A DNA stretch of 64,000 bases from Micromonospora andamanensis (lineage in GTDB: Bacteria > Actinomycetota > Actinomycetes > Mycobacteriales > Micromonosporaceae), in NCBI RefSeq assembly GCF_016863495.1, contig NZ_BOOZ01000011.1:62001-126000 (forward strand), written 5' to 3'. The stretch's first letter is position 1. Each line of letters begins with the position of its first letter. The notes below the pieces were generated by a model. The model saw only the letters and a program-made list of their open reading frames with translations. It had not been told where the DNA came from and made no database searches. This document shows, piece after piece, positions 8,998-17,636 of the stretch. The position numbers and the translations under genes were made by a program.

Positions 8998-9588
8998 TCA
9001 GACCAGGGGGCGGTCGCGGGCGGCGGGGAAGCGGTCGAGGACGCCGGTGCGGGTCAGGGCGCGGGTGAGGGCGTACGCGCCGGCGCCGGCGATCACGGTG
9101 GCGCTGATGACGGTGAGCGCCGCGTAGGGCAGGCGGTAGGTGGCGATGTCGCGTTCGGCGTTCCAGTAGACGAAGTCGAAGACGGCCGCGCTCAGACCGG
9201 TGAGCGCGCCGGCCAGCAGGGCGGCCGGCAGCCGGTACGAGCGGTACCGGAAGGCGGCGAAGGCCAACTCGGCGCCGAGCCCCTGCATCAGGCCCTGCAA
9301 CAGGACGATGGTGCCCCACTGACTGCCCAGCAGGGCCGAGATGATCGCCGCCAGCAGTTCGCAGTACAGCGAGGCGCCGGGCTTGCGGATGACGAGGCCG
9401 CCGAGGACGGCCGGCACCAGCCAGACCCCGTAGATGAGGGTCTGTGCCGGCGGAAAGAAGCTGAAGGCGCCCTCGGTGGCGCTCCACACCAGGCCCCAGG
9501 CCCAGAAGATGACGCCGAAGGCGACGGCGATGACCGAGGCCACCACGATGTCGATGGTGCGCCAGCGGTTGCTGTCGGTGGTCTTCAC
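8998..9588 (-). CDS. ykoE: ECF transporter S component (YkoE family)
   Basis: A 196-residue membrane protein with about six transmembrane segments, starting VKTTDSNRWRTIDIVVAS. It resembles the YkoE family of ECF substrate-binding subunits, thought to bind hydroxymethylpyrimidine for thiamine synthesis. I chose the GTG at 9588, which has a GGGAG ribosome binding site; a GTG 42 nt upstream would add 14 residues. A TPP riboswitch lies just upstream on the same strand, and the tandem ATPase and T component follow, completing the importer. Confidence 0.85.
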   Translation of the reverse strand: MKTTDSNRWRTIDIVVASVIAVAFGVIFWAWGLVWSATEGAFSFFPPAQTLIYGVWLVPAVLGGLVIRKPGASLYCELLAAIISALLGSQWGTIVLLQGLMQGLGAELAFAAFRYRSYRLPAALLAGALTGLSAAVFDFVYWNAERDIATYRLPYAALTVISATVIAGAGAYALTRALTRTGVLDRFPAARDRPLV

Positions 9589-9667
9589 GATTGTCGCTCC
9601 CAGTCCAGATGCGAACCAGGCAAGACGCACGCCCCGCCGGCGGCGCCGAACGGTGGCGGGCTGGAGG

Positions 9668-9765
9668 TGGACCGAACTCCCTGCGCTGGCATTACCCAGA
9701 TCAGGTACGGAGGGTCTGCGGGCGGACCCGCACTCTCAGCGCTGTGCGCTCCCCTGTCGGAGGTG
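9668..9765 (-). promoter_or_regulatory. TPP (THI-box) riboswitch
   Basis: Read on the minus strand, this stretch contains the conserved THI-box blocks in order: GGGGAGCGC, GCTGAGAGTGCGGG, GACCCT, then the core CTGATCTGGGTAATGCCAG followed by CGCAGGGA. These are the diagnostic TPP-binding segments. It lies about 80 nt upstream of the chosen ykoE start, so it should shut off the ykoEDC importer when thiamine pyrophosphate is plentiful, probably by hiding the ribosome binding site as is common in actinobacteria. Confidence 0.95.
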
Positions 9766-10030
9766 TTGTCTGTCCCGCCGACGCTAACACCACCGAAGAT
9801 CCACCGGCAATGTGATCTCCCCAGGTCACGACGGGTGCCTGCCGCCCGTGATCCGGTGGCGCGGGAACCGTGACCTGCCGACCCGGGAAGCGTGGCCTGC
9901 TGGCGGCGGGATATCCGAGCGGGCCGTCTCGGGGGAGCGGCGGCTCGGCCAAATCTGTGACATCCATCGACGCCATCCACGCCGGACGGTAATCTCAGTG
10001 CGCCGATCCGCCACGGCCGAAGGGTGACGG

Positions 10031-11107
10031 GTGACCACAGACACTGACCGGGCCGTGCCAGCCGGCGAACCTGAGGGCCGGTCCTCCGGTGGGGGCGTGG
10101 ACACCGGGACACGCCCTCCGGCGTCCGCGGGTGGCGAGCCACCCCGGCGTTGGCTCGGCGACCGGATCGGCTCGGTGGAGGTGCTGGCGGCGCTGCTGAT
10201 TGTCCTGATCATTTTTCGGGAGCCGATCGCCGCCGCCCTTGACGATCCCCGCATCCAGACCTGGACCACGGTCTTCGTCTCGATCATGGTGCAGGCGGTG
10301 CCGTTCCTGGTCTTCGGAGTGCTGCTCTCCGCCGTGATCGCGGTCTTCGTACCCCGGTCCTTCTGGGCCAGGGCGTTGCCCCGGCACCCGGCGCTGGCGG
10401 TGCCGGCGGCCAGCGCGGCCGGGGTGGTGCTGCCGGGTTGCGAGTGCGGCGCGGTGCCGATCGCCGGGTCACTGATCCGACGGGGCGTCACGCCGGCCGC
10501 CGCGCTGGCGTTCCTGCTCGCCGCCCCGGCGGTCAACCCGATCGTGCTCACCGCCACAGCTGTCGCCTTCCCGAACAATCCCGAGATGGTGCTCGCCCGG
10601 GGCGTCGCGAGCCTGATCGTCGCCATGATCATGGGGTGGCTCTGGTTGCGGCTCGGGCGTACCGAGTGGATCAGGATGCCGCGTCGGCCGGAGTTGGACG
10701 ACGCGTCCCGGGGTCGGGCCTTCTGGGCTGCGGTCCGTCACGACGTGACCCACGCCGGTGGTTTCCTGGTGCTCGGCGCGATGGCCGCCGCCAGCATCAA
10801 CGTGCTGGTGCCGGAGCGGTGGTTGCAGACCCTCGCCGACAACGCGTGGCTGTCGATCCTGGCCCTGGCGCTGCTCGCCGTACTGCTCTCGCTCTGCTCG
10901 GAGGCGGACGCCTTCGTGGCGGCCTCGCTGTCCCAGTTCTCCCTCACGTCACGACTGGTCTTCCTGGTGGTGGGGCCGATGGTCGATCTCAAGCTGATCT
11001 CGATGCAGGCCGGGGTGTTCGGCCGCCGGTTCGCCTTCCGGTTCGCGCCGACCACTTTCGTGGTGGCCCTGCTGGTCGCCGTGGGTGCCGGGGCGGTGCT
11101 GCTGTGA
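10031..11107 (+). CDS. YraQ-type permease
   Basis: A 358-residue membrane protein (about eight hydrophobic segments) of the permease family that includes YraQ (formerly DUF318). The first 45 residues are a polar Pro/Gly-rich extension. The family's cysteine motif is visible as LPGCECGAVPIAGSLIRRGV near residue 137 and is followed by AFLLAAPAVNPIVL. The transported substrate is unknown; metal or metalloid export is often suggested. The GTG start is used. The stop overlaps the GTG of the TIGR03943 gene by 4 nt, and the two proteins are a recurrent pair. Confidence 0.8.
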   Translation: MTTDTDRAVPAGEPEGRSSGGGVDTGTRPPASAGGEPPRRWLGDRIGSVEVLAALLIVLIIFREPIAAALDDPRIQTWTTVFVSIMVQAVPFLVFGVLLSAVIAVFVPRSFWARALPRHPALAVPAASAAGVVLPGCECGAVPIAGSLIRRGVTPAAALAFLLAAPAVNPIVLTATAVAFPNNPEMVLARGVASLIVAMIMGWLWLRLGRTEWIRMPRRPELDDASRGRAFWAAVRHDVTHAGGFLVLGAMAAASINVLVPERWLQTLADNAWLSILALALLAVLLSLCSEADAFVAASLSQFSLTSRLVFLVVGPMVDLKLISMQAGVFGRRFAFRFAPTTFVVALLVAVGAGAVLL

Positions 11108-11871
11108 ACCGGCAGGCGCAGGCGGTGATCCTGCTGCTGCTCGGTGGCGCGGTGATCCGGGCCAGCGTCACCGACCTCTACCTGCGCTACGTCAAGGAAG
11201 GGCTGCGGCCCTTCCTGATCGCCGCCGGTCTGCTGCTGGTCGCCGCCGCGATCATGACGCTCTGGTACGAGCTGCGCCCGGCGGCCCCCCGCGCGCTGGC
11301 CCCGGCCGGCGGCGCTCCGGCCGGCGGCTCCGGCAGCGGCCACGACGACCACGACGGGCACGGACACGCCCACCATGAACCACGGGTCGGGTGGCTGCTG
11401 ATCCTGCCGGTGCTCGGCCTGCTGCTGGTCGCCCCGCCGGCCCTCGGCTCGTACGCGGCGGGCCAGGCCGGCACCGCGCTGAGCAGCCAGCAGCAGTCGG
11501 ACTACCCGCCGCTGCCCGAGGGTGACCCGGTGCAGGTGAGCGTCCTGGACTACGCGTCCCGGGCACTGTTCGACAGAGGCACGTCGATAGGCGATCGGCG
11601 GGTGCAGCTCACCGGCTTCATCGCCACCGGCGGAGACGGCGAGCCGATCCTGGCCCGGATGGTGCTGTCCTGCTGCGCCGCCGACGGCCGCCCGGTCAAG
11701 CTCGGGTTGACCGGGGACGTGCCGGCCGGGCTGCCCGACGACACCTGGGTGGAGGTGACCGGCCGCTACAGCGACCGGCTCGGCCGGGATCCGGTGAACG
11801 ATGCCGAGATTCCCTACCTTGAGGTCGAGTCCTGGCGGCAGGTGCCGGCGCCCAAGCGCCCGTACGACTAG
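11104..11871 (+). CDS. TIGR03943-family membrane protein with His-rich linker
   Basis: A 255-residue partner of the preceding permease. It has two to three N-terminal membrane segments, then a histidine/aspartate stretch HDDHDGHGHAHH (residues 80-91) between segments, and a C-terminal soluble domain of about 140 residues containing a paired cysteine (VLSCCAADGRP). The His-rich linker looks like a metal-binding loop. The family and the permease pair match TIGR03943/YraQ operons, which in some bacteria respond to zinc. No Zur box was found upstream of the pair here. Confidence 0.78.
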   Translation: MNRQAQAVILLLLGGAVIRASVTDLYLRYVKEGLRPFLIAAGLLLVAAAIMTLWYELRPAAPRALAPAGGAPAGGSGSGHDDHDGHGHAHHEPRVGWLLILPVLGLLLVAPPALGSYAAGQAGTALSSQQQSDYPPLPEGDPVQVSVLDYASRALFDRGTSIGDRRVQLTGFIATGGDGEPILARMVLSCCAADGRPVKLGLTGDVPAGLPDDTWVEVTGRYSDRLGRDPVNDAEIPYLEVESWRQVPAPKRPYD

Positions 11872-11941
11872 GACCACCTTGCCGGCGGCCGGCCGGATTC
11901 GGTCTGGTGTGACGCCAGCGCGAATCGGCGTCGCTGCGGGC

Positions 11942-11973
11942 TTGACCATGACGCTGCGTCAACCCTCCATGCT
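11942..11973 (+). promoter_or_regulatory. MerR-type promoter/operator
   Basis: A TTGACC -35-like box at 11942-11947 overlaps inverted repeats: TTGAC (11942-11946) with GTCAA (11958-11962), and the perfect GACGC-T-GCGTC at 11950-11960. A weak -10, CATGCT, follows after a 20-bp spacer at 11968-11973. MerR regulators act on promoters with over-long 19-20 bp spacers and operators between -35 and -10, exactly this layout. The predicted transcript would start within a few nt of the ATG at 11981, so the mRNA may be leaderless. Confidence 0.55.
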
Positions 11974-11980
11974 GACCGGC

Positions 11981-13066
11981 ATGAACGTCCCTGTGACAAC
12001 CAGTCAGCTTCAGGGGCCTGCGATTCGTGTCCGGGGCCTGGAGAAGTCGTACCAGAAGCTGCGTGTGCTGCGCGGCGTGGATCTCGATGTGGCACGGGGG
12101 AGCATCTTCGCCCTGCTCGGCTCGAACGGGGCGGGCAAGACCACGGTGGTGAAGATCCTGTCCACGCTGCTCAAGGCCGACGCGGGCACCGCGCACGTCA
12201 ACGGCTTCGACGTCGCGGCCCAGGCGCCCGACGTACGCGAGGCCATCAGCCTCACCGGGCAGTTCGCGGCCGTCGACGAGATCCTCACCGGGCGAGAGAA
12301 CCAACTGGCGCCGTACGCCGGTGTCACGGTGCGGACGGTGCGGCACTATCACCAGATCGGGCTGCTGCCCGAGCCGGAGCGGGACGCCTCGGGTTACCGG
12401 CGGTACGGCGCGCTGGCGGCCGTGTCGATGATCAAGATCCGCACTCTCGCCAACGTCGGAGTTCCGTTGTCCCGGATCGACGAGCTACTCGAAGCCGACG
12501 CGCCCACGTTCACGGCGGCGATCCGCAGGATCGACAGGCACCTCCGGGACGAGATCGAACGGCTTGAGACCAGCCGTCGGCAGATCGCGCAGCTCGCGGC
12601 CGGCGACGGCCTGACGCTCCCCCCGGAGGTGACCGCCTACCTTCATCGGCTTCGGGAGATCGGTGCGTCCGAGCGGGTGGTGGCGGGTGAACGGGACGGA
12701 TGGATCCTGGTCGCCGCCCGCTGGCCCGACAGCGTCCGCGAGTTCATGCCCGGCAAACTCGCGCAGCTCGACGACCCGCGGATCGTCCGGCTCTACCGGG
12801 TGCTGTCCGAGGTCTTCGACGGCGACGTCGACGATGATCCACGACTTGCGGAAGCCGCCGACATCATGGCCTGCCTGGCCGAGCAGGCGTACGCCGCGGG
12901 CGAGCTGAACGTCAGCAACGAGTCTTACGACGAGATGCCGCACGACCTGCTGGACGCGCTCGCCGAGGAGTCCGACCCCCGGATACAGCGGCTGAAGGAG
13001 CTGTTGCGCGAACGAGGCTGGATCGGATGGAACCGGATGGAGCCGCTGGCCGAGCCGCCCTGTTGA
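11981..13066 (+). CDS. Chimera: truncated ABC ATPase fused to MerR regulator
   Basis: A 361-residue protein that joins two unrelated pieces in frame. Residues 15-107 are the first half of a DrrA-like ABC ATPase, with Walker A GSNGAGKT (47-54) and the Q-loop LTGQFAAVDEILTGREN. The ABC signature, Walker B and H-loop are absent. From about residue 109 the chain becomes a MerR family DNA-binding domain, YAGVTVRTVRHYHQIGLLP then SGYRRY, followed by a dimerisation helix and about 180 residues of effector-like domain. The usual MerR first strand is missing. A MerR-type operator lies just upstream, so it may regulate itself. A full ATPase function is excluded; nucleotide binding is doubtful. It may be functional or a deletion relic. 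Confidence 0.8.
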   Translation: MNVPVTTSQLQGPAIRVRGLEKSYQKLRVLRGVDLDVARGSIFALLGSNGAGKTTVVKILSTLLKADAGTAHVNGFDVAAQAPDVREAISLTGQFAAVDEILTGRENQLAPYAGVTVRTVRHYHQIGLLPEPERDASGYRRYGALAAVSMIKIRTLANVGVPLSRIDELLEADAPTFTAAIRRIDRHLRDEIERLETSRRQIAQLAAGDGLTLPPEVTAYLHRLREIGASERVVAGERDGWILVAARWPDSVREFMPGKLAQLDDPRIVRLYRVLSEVFDGDVDDDPRLAEAADIMACLAEQAYAAGELNVSNESYDEMPHDLLDALAEESDPRIQRLKELLRERGWIGWNRMEPLAEPPC

Positions 13067-13123
13067 TCTCCGACCTGGTATCACCTTTGTGAGCCGGTGT
13101 CGGGTCGTCGGTAGGCTGCCGGG

Positions 13124-13951
13124 ATGCGTATCGAGGCTCGGGGTCTGCGGTTCGACGTCGCCACCGGGGGTCCGGAGCAGGGCGAGCCGGTGCTGCTGCT
13201 GCACGGTTTCCCGCAGCACTCGGGTGAGTGGGAAGGCGTGCTGCCGACCCTGCACGCGGCAGGTCTGCGCAGCTACGCGCTGAACCAGCGGGGCTACTCG
13301 CCGCAGGCCCGGCCCGCCGAGGTCGAGGCGTACCGGCTCGGTGAACTTGTCGCCGACGCGGCGGCGGTGCTGGATGCCCTCGGGGTGCCCGCCGCGCACG
13401 TGGTCGGACACGACTGGGGCGCGGTCGTCGGGTGGGCGCTGGCCGCCACCCACCCGGACCGGGTACGAACCCTGACCGCGGTTTCCGTGCCGCACCCGGC
13501 CGCCATGGCGTACGCGTTGACACACGACCCGCAGCAGAAGGCCCGCTCGGCGTACATGCTGCTGTTCCGGCAGCCGGGGGTGGCCGAGAAGGCGCTGCTG
13601 GCGTTGGGTGCCGCCGGGTTGCGCCGGCTGCTGCGCGGGGTCGGTGACGACGCCCGGGTGGCCGCGTACGCCGATCCGATGCGTGAGCCGGGAGCGCTGA
13701 CCACCGCGTTGAACTGGTATCGCGCGATGTCGAAAGCGGATCTGGCGGCGACCGGCCCGGTGGCGGTGCCGACCACGTTCGTCTGGAGCGACGGTGACGT
13801 CGCCATCGGGCGGGTCGCCGCGCAGGCGTGCGCCGCGCACGTGACCGCGGACTTCCGATTCGTCCAACTGACCGGGGTCACCCACTGGATCCCGGACGAG
13901 GCGCCGACGCCGCTTGCCGAGGCGATCCTGGCCCGGGTACGCCCGGTCTGA
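13124..13951 (+). CDS. Alpha/beta hydrolase, epoxide-hydrolase-like
   Basis: A 275-residue alpha/beta hydrolase. The oxyanion motif HGFP is at residues 27-30. The nucleophile elbow is GHDWGA with Asp97, which points to the epoxide hydrolase/haloalkane dehalogenase branch rather than Ser esterases. The acid and base are likely in WSDGDVAIG and GVTHWIPDEAP near the C-terminus. It is a single gene whose substrate cannot be inferred from its neighbours. Confidence 0.85.
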   Translation: MRIEARGLRFDVATGGPEQGEPVLLLHGFPQHSGEWEGVLPTLHAAGLRSYALNQRGYSPQARPAEVEAYRLGELVADAAAVLDALGVPAAHVVGHDWGAVVGWALAATHPDRVRTLTAVSVPHPAAMAYALTHDPQQKARSAYMLLFRQPGVAEKALLALGAAGLRRLLRGVGDDARVAAYADPMREPGALTTALNWYRAMSKADLAATGPVAVPTTFVWSDGDVAIGRVAAQACAAHVTADFRFVQLTGVTHWIPDEAPTPLAEAILARVRPV

Positions 13952-14123
13952 GGCTGGTCGGCACCGATGGCGCGCTTTCTGTCACTGGCCGGTCGCGCCC
14001 GTGGACGCCCCGCGTCGGTGGACGGATCCGCCAAGGATCCCGAGCGGGTTTCGGCTTGAACCCGTTGGGGCATCAGCGTTGCCGCCGGCGGCGAGGGCCG
14101 GCGGAGCCCCCCGGAGGTCCGCA

Positions 14124-14624
14124 GTGTCAAAGGAAACCGAGAAGCAGCGGTGGCAGCGCAACTTCGCCGACCTGCTCCAGGAGTTGCGGGTCGCGCAGAC
14201 CGGCGTGCAGATCCTGTTCGCCTTCCTGCTAACCCTGCCGTTCAGCGCCGGCTTCGGCGAGACCACTCCGTTCCAGCGGGACGTCTACATCGTGGCGCTG
14301 CTGGCCGCCGCCGGCGCCACCGCGATGATCATCTCGCCGGTGGCCTTCCACCGGGCGCTGTTCCGGCAGGGGCGCAAGCCGGAACTGGTGCGCTTCGCGC
14401 ACCGGATGGCCAGCGGCGGCCTCGGTTTCATGCTCGTCGCGATGGTGAGCTCGGTGCTGCTGATCACCGACTTCGTGCTCGCCCGACCGATCGCCTTCCT
14501 GCTCAGCGCGGTCACCGGCCTGTGGTTCCTGACCTTCTGGATGGCCCTCCCGTTCGCCCGCCGCAACTGGGGTGAGGACGACATCGACGACGACGAGGAC
14601 CCGAGCGGCCTGACTCAGGACTGA
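14124..14624 (+). CDS. DUF6328 family membrane protein
   Basis: A 166-residue protein with four hydrophobic segments and an acidic tail (GEDDIDDDEDPSG). The GTG start follows a GGAGG ribosome binding site at the right distance. The N-terminal ETEKQRWQRNFADLLQELR, then a segment leading to LPFSAGFGETTPFQRDVYI, is typical of the DUF6328 family of actinobacterial membrane proteins. Its function is unknown. It stands alone between the hydrolase and the acyl-CoA dehydrogenase. Confidence 0.75.
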   Translation: MSKETEKQRWQRNFADLLQELRVAQTGVQILFAFLLTLPFSAGFGETTPFQRDVYIVALLAAAGATAMIISPVAFHRALFRQGRKPELVRFAHRMASGGLGFMLVAMVSSVLLITDFVLARPIAFLLSAVTGLWFLTFWMALPFARRNWGEDDIDDDEDPSGLTQD

Positions 14625-14734
14625 GCCGACAACTGCTGCGGATATCCGTGGCTACCTTTGGGTAACAAACGCGGGTAGCCTGCTGAACAGGCGGAACAGT
14701 CCGACTGTCCGGATCGAGCCCTCGGGGGTTTGCC

Positions 14735-16747
14735 GTGGCCATCGCCGAGAATCACAGTCCGTCAGCCACCGACAGCCGTAACGCCGACCCCGCGCCGGAC
14801 GCATCGGGCCAGGTGCCCGCGCCGGACGCGGGGCAGGTGTCCGAGAAGGAGGCGCGTCAGGTCGCCGAGGCGGCCCGGCAGACCACCTGGGACCGGCCCA
14901 GCTTCGGCAAGGAACTCTTTCTGGGTCGGCTGCGGCTCGACCTGATCGATCCGTGGCCGCGACCGGATCCGGAGGAACAGGCCCGTGCCGAGGAGTTCCT
15001 TGGCCGGCTCCGCGACTACGTCGCCGCCGAGGTGGACGGCGCGGCGATCGAACGTGACGCGCGGATCCCCGACGAGGTGTTCCAGGGACTGGCCCGGCTG
15101 GGTGCCTTCGGGATGAAGATCGGTCGGGAGTACGGCGGGTTGGGCCTGAGCAACCTGCACTACTGCCGCGCGTTGATGCTCGCCGGCTCGGTCAGCCCGG
15201 CGATCGGGGCGCTGCTGTCGGCGCACCAGTCGATAGGCGTACCTCAGCCGTTGAAGATGTTCGGCAGCGAGGAGCAGCGACGTCGCTTCCTGCCCCGGCT
15301 GGCCGCCGGCGAGGTCTCCGCGTTCCTGCTCACCGAGCCGGACGTGGGCTCCGACCCGGCCCGCCTGGCGACCACCGCCGAACCGACACCCGACGGCGCC
15401 GGCTACCGGATCAACGGCGTCAAGCTGTGGGCCACCAACGGCACCGTGGCGACCCAACTCGTGGTGATGGCCCGGGTGCCGAAGGCCGAGGGGCGTCGCG
15501 GTGGTATCACCGCCTTCGTGGTCGACGGCGACGCCGAGGGCATCACCGTCGAGCGGCGCAACGCCTTCCTCGGCCTACGTGGCCTGGAGAACAGCCTCAC
15601 CCGCTTCCACGACGTCTTCGTACCGAAGGAGAACGTCATAGGTGGCGAGGGCAAGGGGCTGCGGATCGCCCTGAGCACGCTGACCACGGGCCGGTTGTCG
15701 TTGCCGGCGATGTGCGTCGGTGCCGGCAAGTGGGCGTTGAACGTGGCCCGGGAGTGGTCGGCGGAGCGGGTCCAGTGGGGCCGGCCGGTGGGAGAGCACG
15801 AGGCGGTGGCCCAGAAGCTCTCCTTCATCGCCGCGACCACGTACGGCATGGAGACCATGCTGGACCTCTGCTGTCTGCTCGCCGACGACGACCGCAACGA
15901 CATCCGGATCGAGGCGGCGCTGGTGAAGCTCTACGCCAGCGAGATGGCCTGGCGGATCGCCGACGAGCTGATCCAGATCCGCGGTGGCCGGGGGTACGAG
16001 ACGGCCGACTCACTGGCTGCCCGGGGCGAACGTCCGGCCGCGGTCGAGCAGATGCTCCGTGACCTGCGGATCAACCGGATCTTCGAGGGCTCCACGGAGA
16101 TCATGCACCTGCTCATCGCCCGCGAGGCGGTGGATGCGCACCTGTCGGTGGCCGGCGACATCATCGACCCCGACGCCGGGCTCTCCCGCAAGGCGAAGGC
16201 CGGCGCTCGGGCAGGCGCGTTCTACGCGCGGTGGCTGCCGACCCTCGCGGTCGGCAAGGGGCAGCAGCCCACCGGGTACGGCGAGTTCGGCCCGCTCGCC
16301 GGGCACCTGCGTCAGGTGGAGCGGGCCAGCCGGAAGCTGGCCCGGTCCACCTTCTACGCGATGTCCCGCTGGCAGGGAAAGATGGAACGCAAGCAGGCGT
16401 TCCTCGGTCGGGTGGTGGACATCGGCGCGGAGCTGTTCGCGATGAGCGCGGTCTGCGTACGCGCCCACGCCGAGCGCGACACCAGGCCGGAGAACGTCGA
16501 GCTGGCCGACCTGTTCTGCCGTCAGGCCCGGGTCCGGGTCGACGCGTTGTTCACCGCGCTCTGGCAGAACACCGACTCGATCGACGTGACGGCCGCCAAG
16601 CGCATCCTCGCCGGCCGCTACACGGCTCTGGAGGACGGCGTCATCCCGCCACCCGCCGACCTGCCCTGGGTGGCCCCCTGGACCCCCGGCCCCTCCACCG
16701 CCCCCACCGACGCCCGCCGCCACCTCCCCCCACCACCCACCCCCTGA
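14735..16747 (+). CDS. Acyl-CoA dehydrogenase, long form
   Basis: A 670-residue flavoprotein of the acyl-CoA dehydrogenase family, which oxidises acyl-CoA to the trans-2-enoyl form in beta-oxidation. The core (about residues 85-480) shows LTEPDVGSDPA, the substrate/FAD loop LRGLENSLTRFHDVFVP, and the C-terminal helix motif INRIFEGSTEIMHLLIARE. About 190 further residues form an extra helical domain, as in the long VLCAD/ACAD9-like members. The first 45 residues are low complexity and the last 25 are Pro-rich. The GTG at 14735 is the first credible start. No other fatty-acid genes lie nearby. Confidence 0.9.
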   Translation: MAIAENHSPSATDSRNADPAPDASGQVPAPDAGQVSEKEARQVAEAARQTTWDRPSFGKELFLGRLRLDLIDPWPRPDPEEQARAEEFLGRLRDYVAAEVDGAAIERDARIPDEVFQGLARLGAFGMKIGREYGGLGLSNLHYCRALMLAGSVSPAIGALLSAHQSIGVPQPLKMFGSEEQRRRFLPRLAAGEVSAFLLTEPDVGSDPARLATTAEPTPDGAGYRINGVKLWATNGTVATQLVVMARVPKAEGRRGGITAFVVDGDAEGITVERRNAFLGLRGLENSLTRFHDVFVPKENVIGGEGKGLRIALSTLTTGRLSLPAMCVGAGKWALNVAREWSAERVQWGRPVGEHEAVAQKLSFIAATTYGMETMLDLCCLLADDDRNDIRIEAALVKLYASEMAWRIADELIQIRGGRGYETADSLAARGERPAAVEQMLRDLRINRIFEGSTEIMHLLIAREAVDAHLSVAGDIIDPDAGLSRKAKAGARAGAFYARWLPTLAVGKGQQPTGYGEFGPLAGHLRQVERASRKLARSTFYAMSRWQGKMERKQAFLGRVVDIGAELFAMSAVCVRAHAERDTRPENVELADLFCRQARVRVDALFTALWQNTDSIDVTAAKRILAGRYTALEDGVIPPPADLPWVAPWTPGPSTAPTDARRHLPPPPTP

Positions 16748-16765
16748 CCACCCACCCTTTCGGGG

Positions 16766-16825
16766 TCGATCATGAAGTTGTTGTCATCGATGTCGGCGTG
16801 TCGCGACAACAACTTCATGATCGGC
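16766..16825. repeat. Long perfect palindrome, GATCATG family (likely terminator)
   Basis: Arm GATCATGAAGTTGTTGTC (16768-16785) pairs perfectly over 18 bp with GACAACAACTTCATGATC (16805-16822); the pairing extends outwards by C-G, T-G and G-C. The loop is 19 nt. It lies exactly between the convergent acyl-CoA dehydrogenase and membrane-protein genes, so it can serve both as a bidirectional terminator. It shares the GATCATG..GTTG core with other palindromes in the window. Confidence 0.75.
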
Positions 16826-16850
16826 GCTTGAGCGAGGGTGGGTGGTGGGG

Positions 16851-17462
16851 TCAGGGGGCGTGGGGGTCGCGGAGGCCTAGGCGGCGGAGTTCGAGGGCGG
16901 CGAGGGCGTTGACCGTGGTGTCGTCGCCTCGGCGCCACGCCTCGGCGACGTCGGGGGCGATGCGGGTGAGCTTGCGCAGCGGCTGGCCGGCCAGGGCACG
17001 TAGGGCCAGCAGATCCCGGCCGGCGGGCGCGGCGGCCAGCGTTGCCGCCGAGGCGGCCCGGCGCATCCAGCGCAGCCGCAGCGGCAACCAGCCGAACAGC
17101 ACCAGTCCGAGCGGCACGATCAGCATCCCGACAGCCAGTGCCAGGGCCAACTGGTCGACCAGTTCCTGCTGGTCGCGGCCGGCCTCGGCCAGCGAACGGG
17201 CGGCACCGGCAGCCCGCTCGAAGGGCGCGGTCAGCTCATCGCCGACAAGCGGGACCCGGCCGACCTTGCCGCCGGCCTCGGCGAGGTTGTCGGCCAGCCC
17301 ACCGCCCGCCCCCTCCAGCTTCTGTCCGGGTACGGCCAGCTTCTGCACCAGGTCATGCAGCCACAGCGCGCCCCGGATCGTCGCGTACACCCAGGCGACG
17401 ACGAGCAGATCGGTGAGCAGCTGTCGCAGCGCGGTCGGGAAACGATCAGCGTAGATTTTCAC
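16851..17462 (-). CDS. Membrane protein of unknown function
   Basis: A 203-residue protein with a membrane segment near the N-terminus (LTDLLVVAWVYATIRGALWL), a soluble Gly/Ala-rich helical stretch of about 80 residues, a second membrane segment (ALALAVGMLIVPLGLVLFGW) and an Arg/Leu-rich cytoplasmic tail. I prefer the GTG that gives VKIYADRF; a longer frame adds 12 residues without a ribosome binding site. The extracytoplasmic loop could be a sensor or an assembly domain. I do not recognise the family. Confidence 0.65.
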   Translation of the reverse strand: MKIYADRFPTALRQLLTDLLVVAWVYATIRGALWLHDLVQKLAVPGQKLEGAGGGLADNLAEAGGKVGRVPLVGDELTAPFERAAGAARSLAEAGRDQQELVDQLALALAVGMLIVPLGLVLFGWLPLRLRWMRRAASAATLAAAPAGRDLLALRALAGQPLRKLTRIAPDVAEAWRRGDDTTVNALAALELRRLGLRDPHAP

Positions 17463-17525
17463 GCCGGACAGCCTGCCACGGACCCCGCCCCCCGGCACCC
17501 CGACAGCCGCCCCCAGCCCCGCGCC

Positions 17526-17593
17526 GATCTTGCAGTTGTGGTCGCCGAAATGTCTCTTACGTTCGCTTCTGTCGCGACCACAAGTGCAAGATC
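17526..17593. repeat. Interspersed palindrome, GATCTTG variant
   Basis: Arm GATCTTGCAGTTGTGGTCG (17526-17544) pairs with CGACCACAAGTGCAAGATC (17575-17593) at 18 of 19 positions, with a 30-nt loop. It aligns to the arms at 16768 and 40349 (GATC-TG--GTTGT-G pattern). It lies upstream of the 203-aa membrane protein and downstream of zur, both on the minus strand. Confidence 0.7.
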
Positions 17594-17636
17594 GACGAGG
17601 TGGGCGGTGGGGCAGGGGGGTGGGGTGGGGGTGGGG

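Noticed and set aside
9960..10030. Zur box before the YraQ/TIGR03943 pair
   Set aside because: No palindrome resembling GACAATGATTGTC was found.
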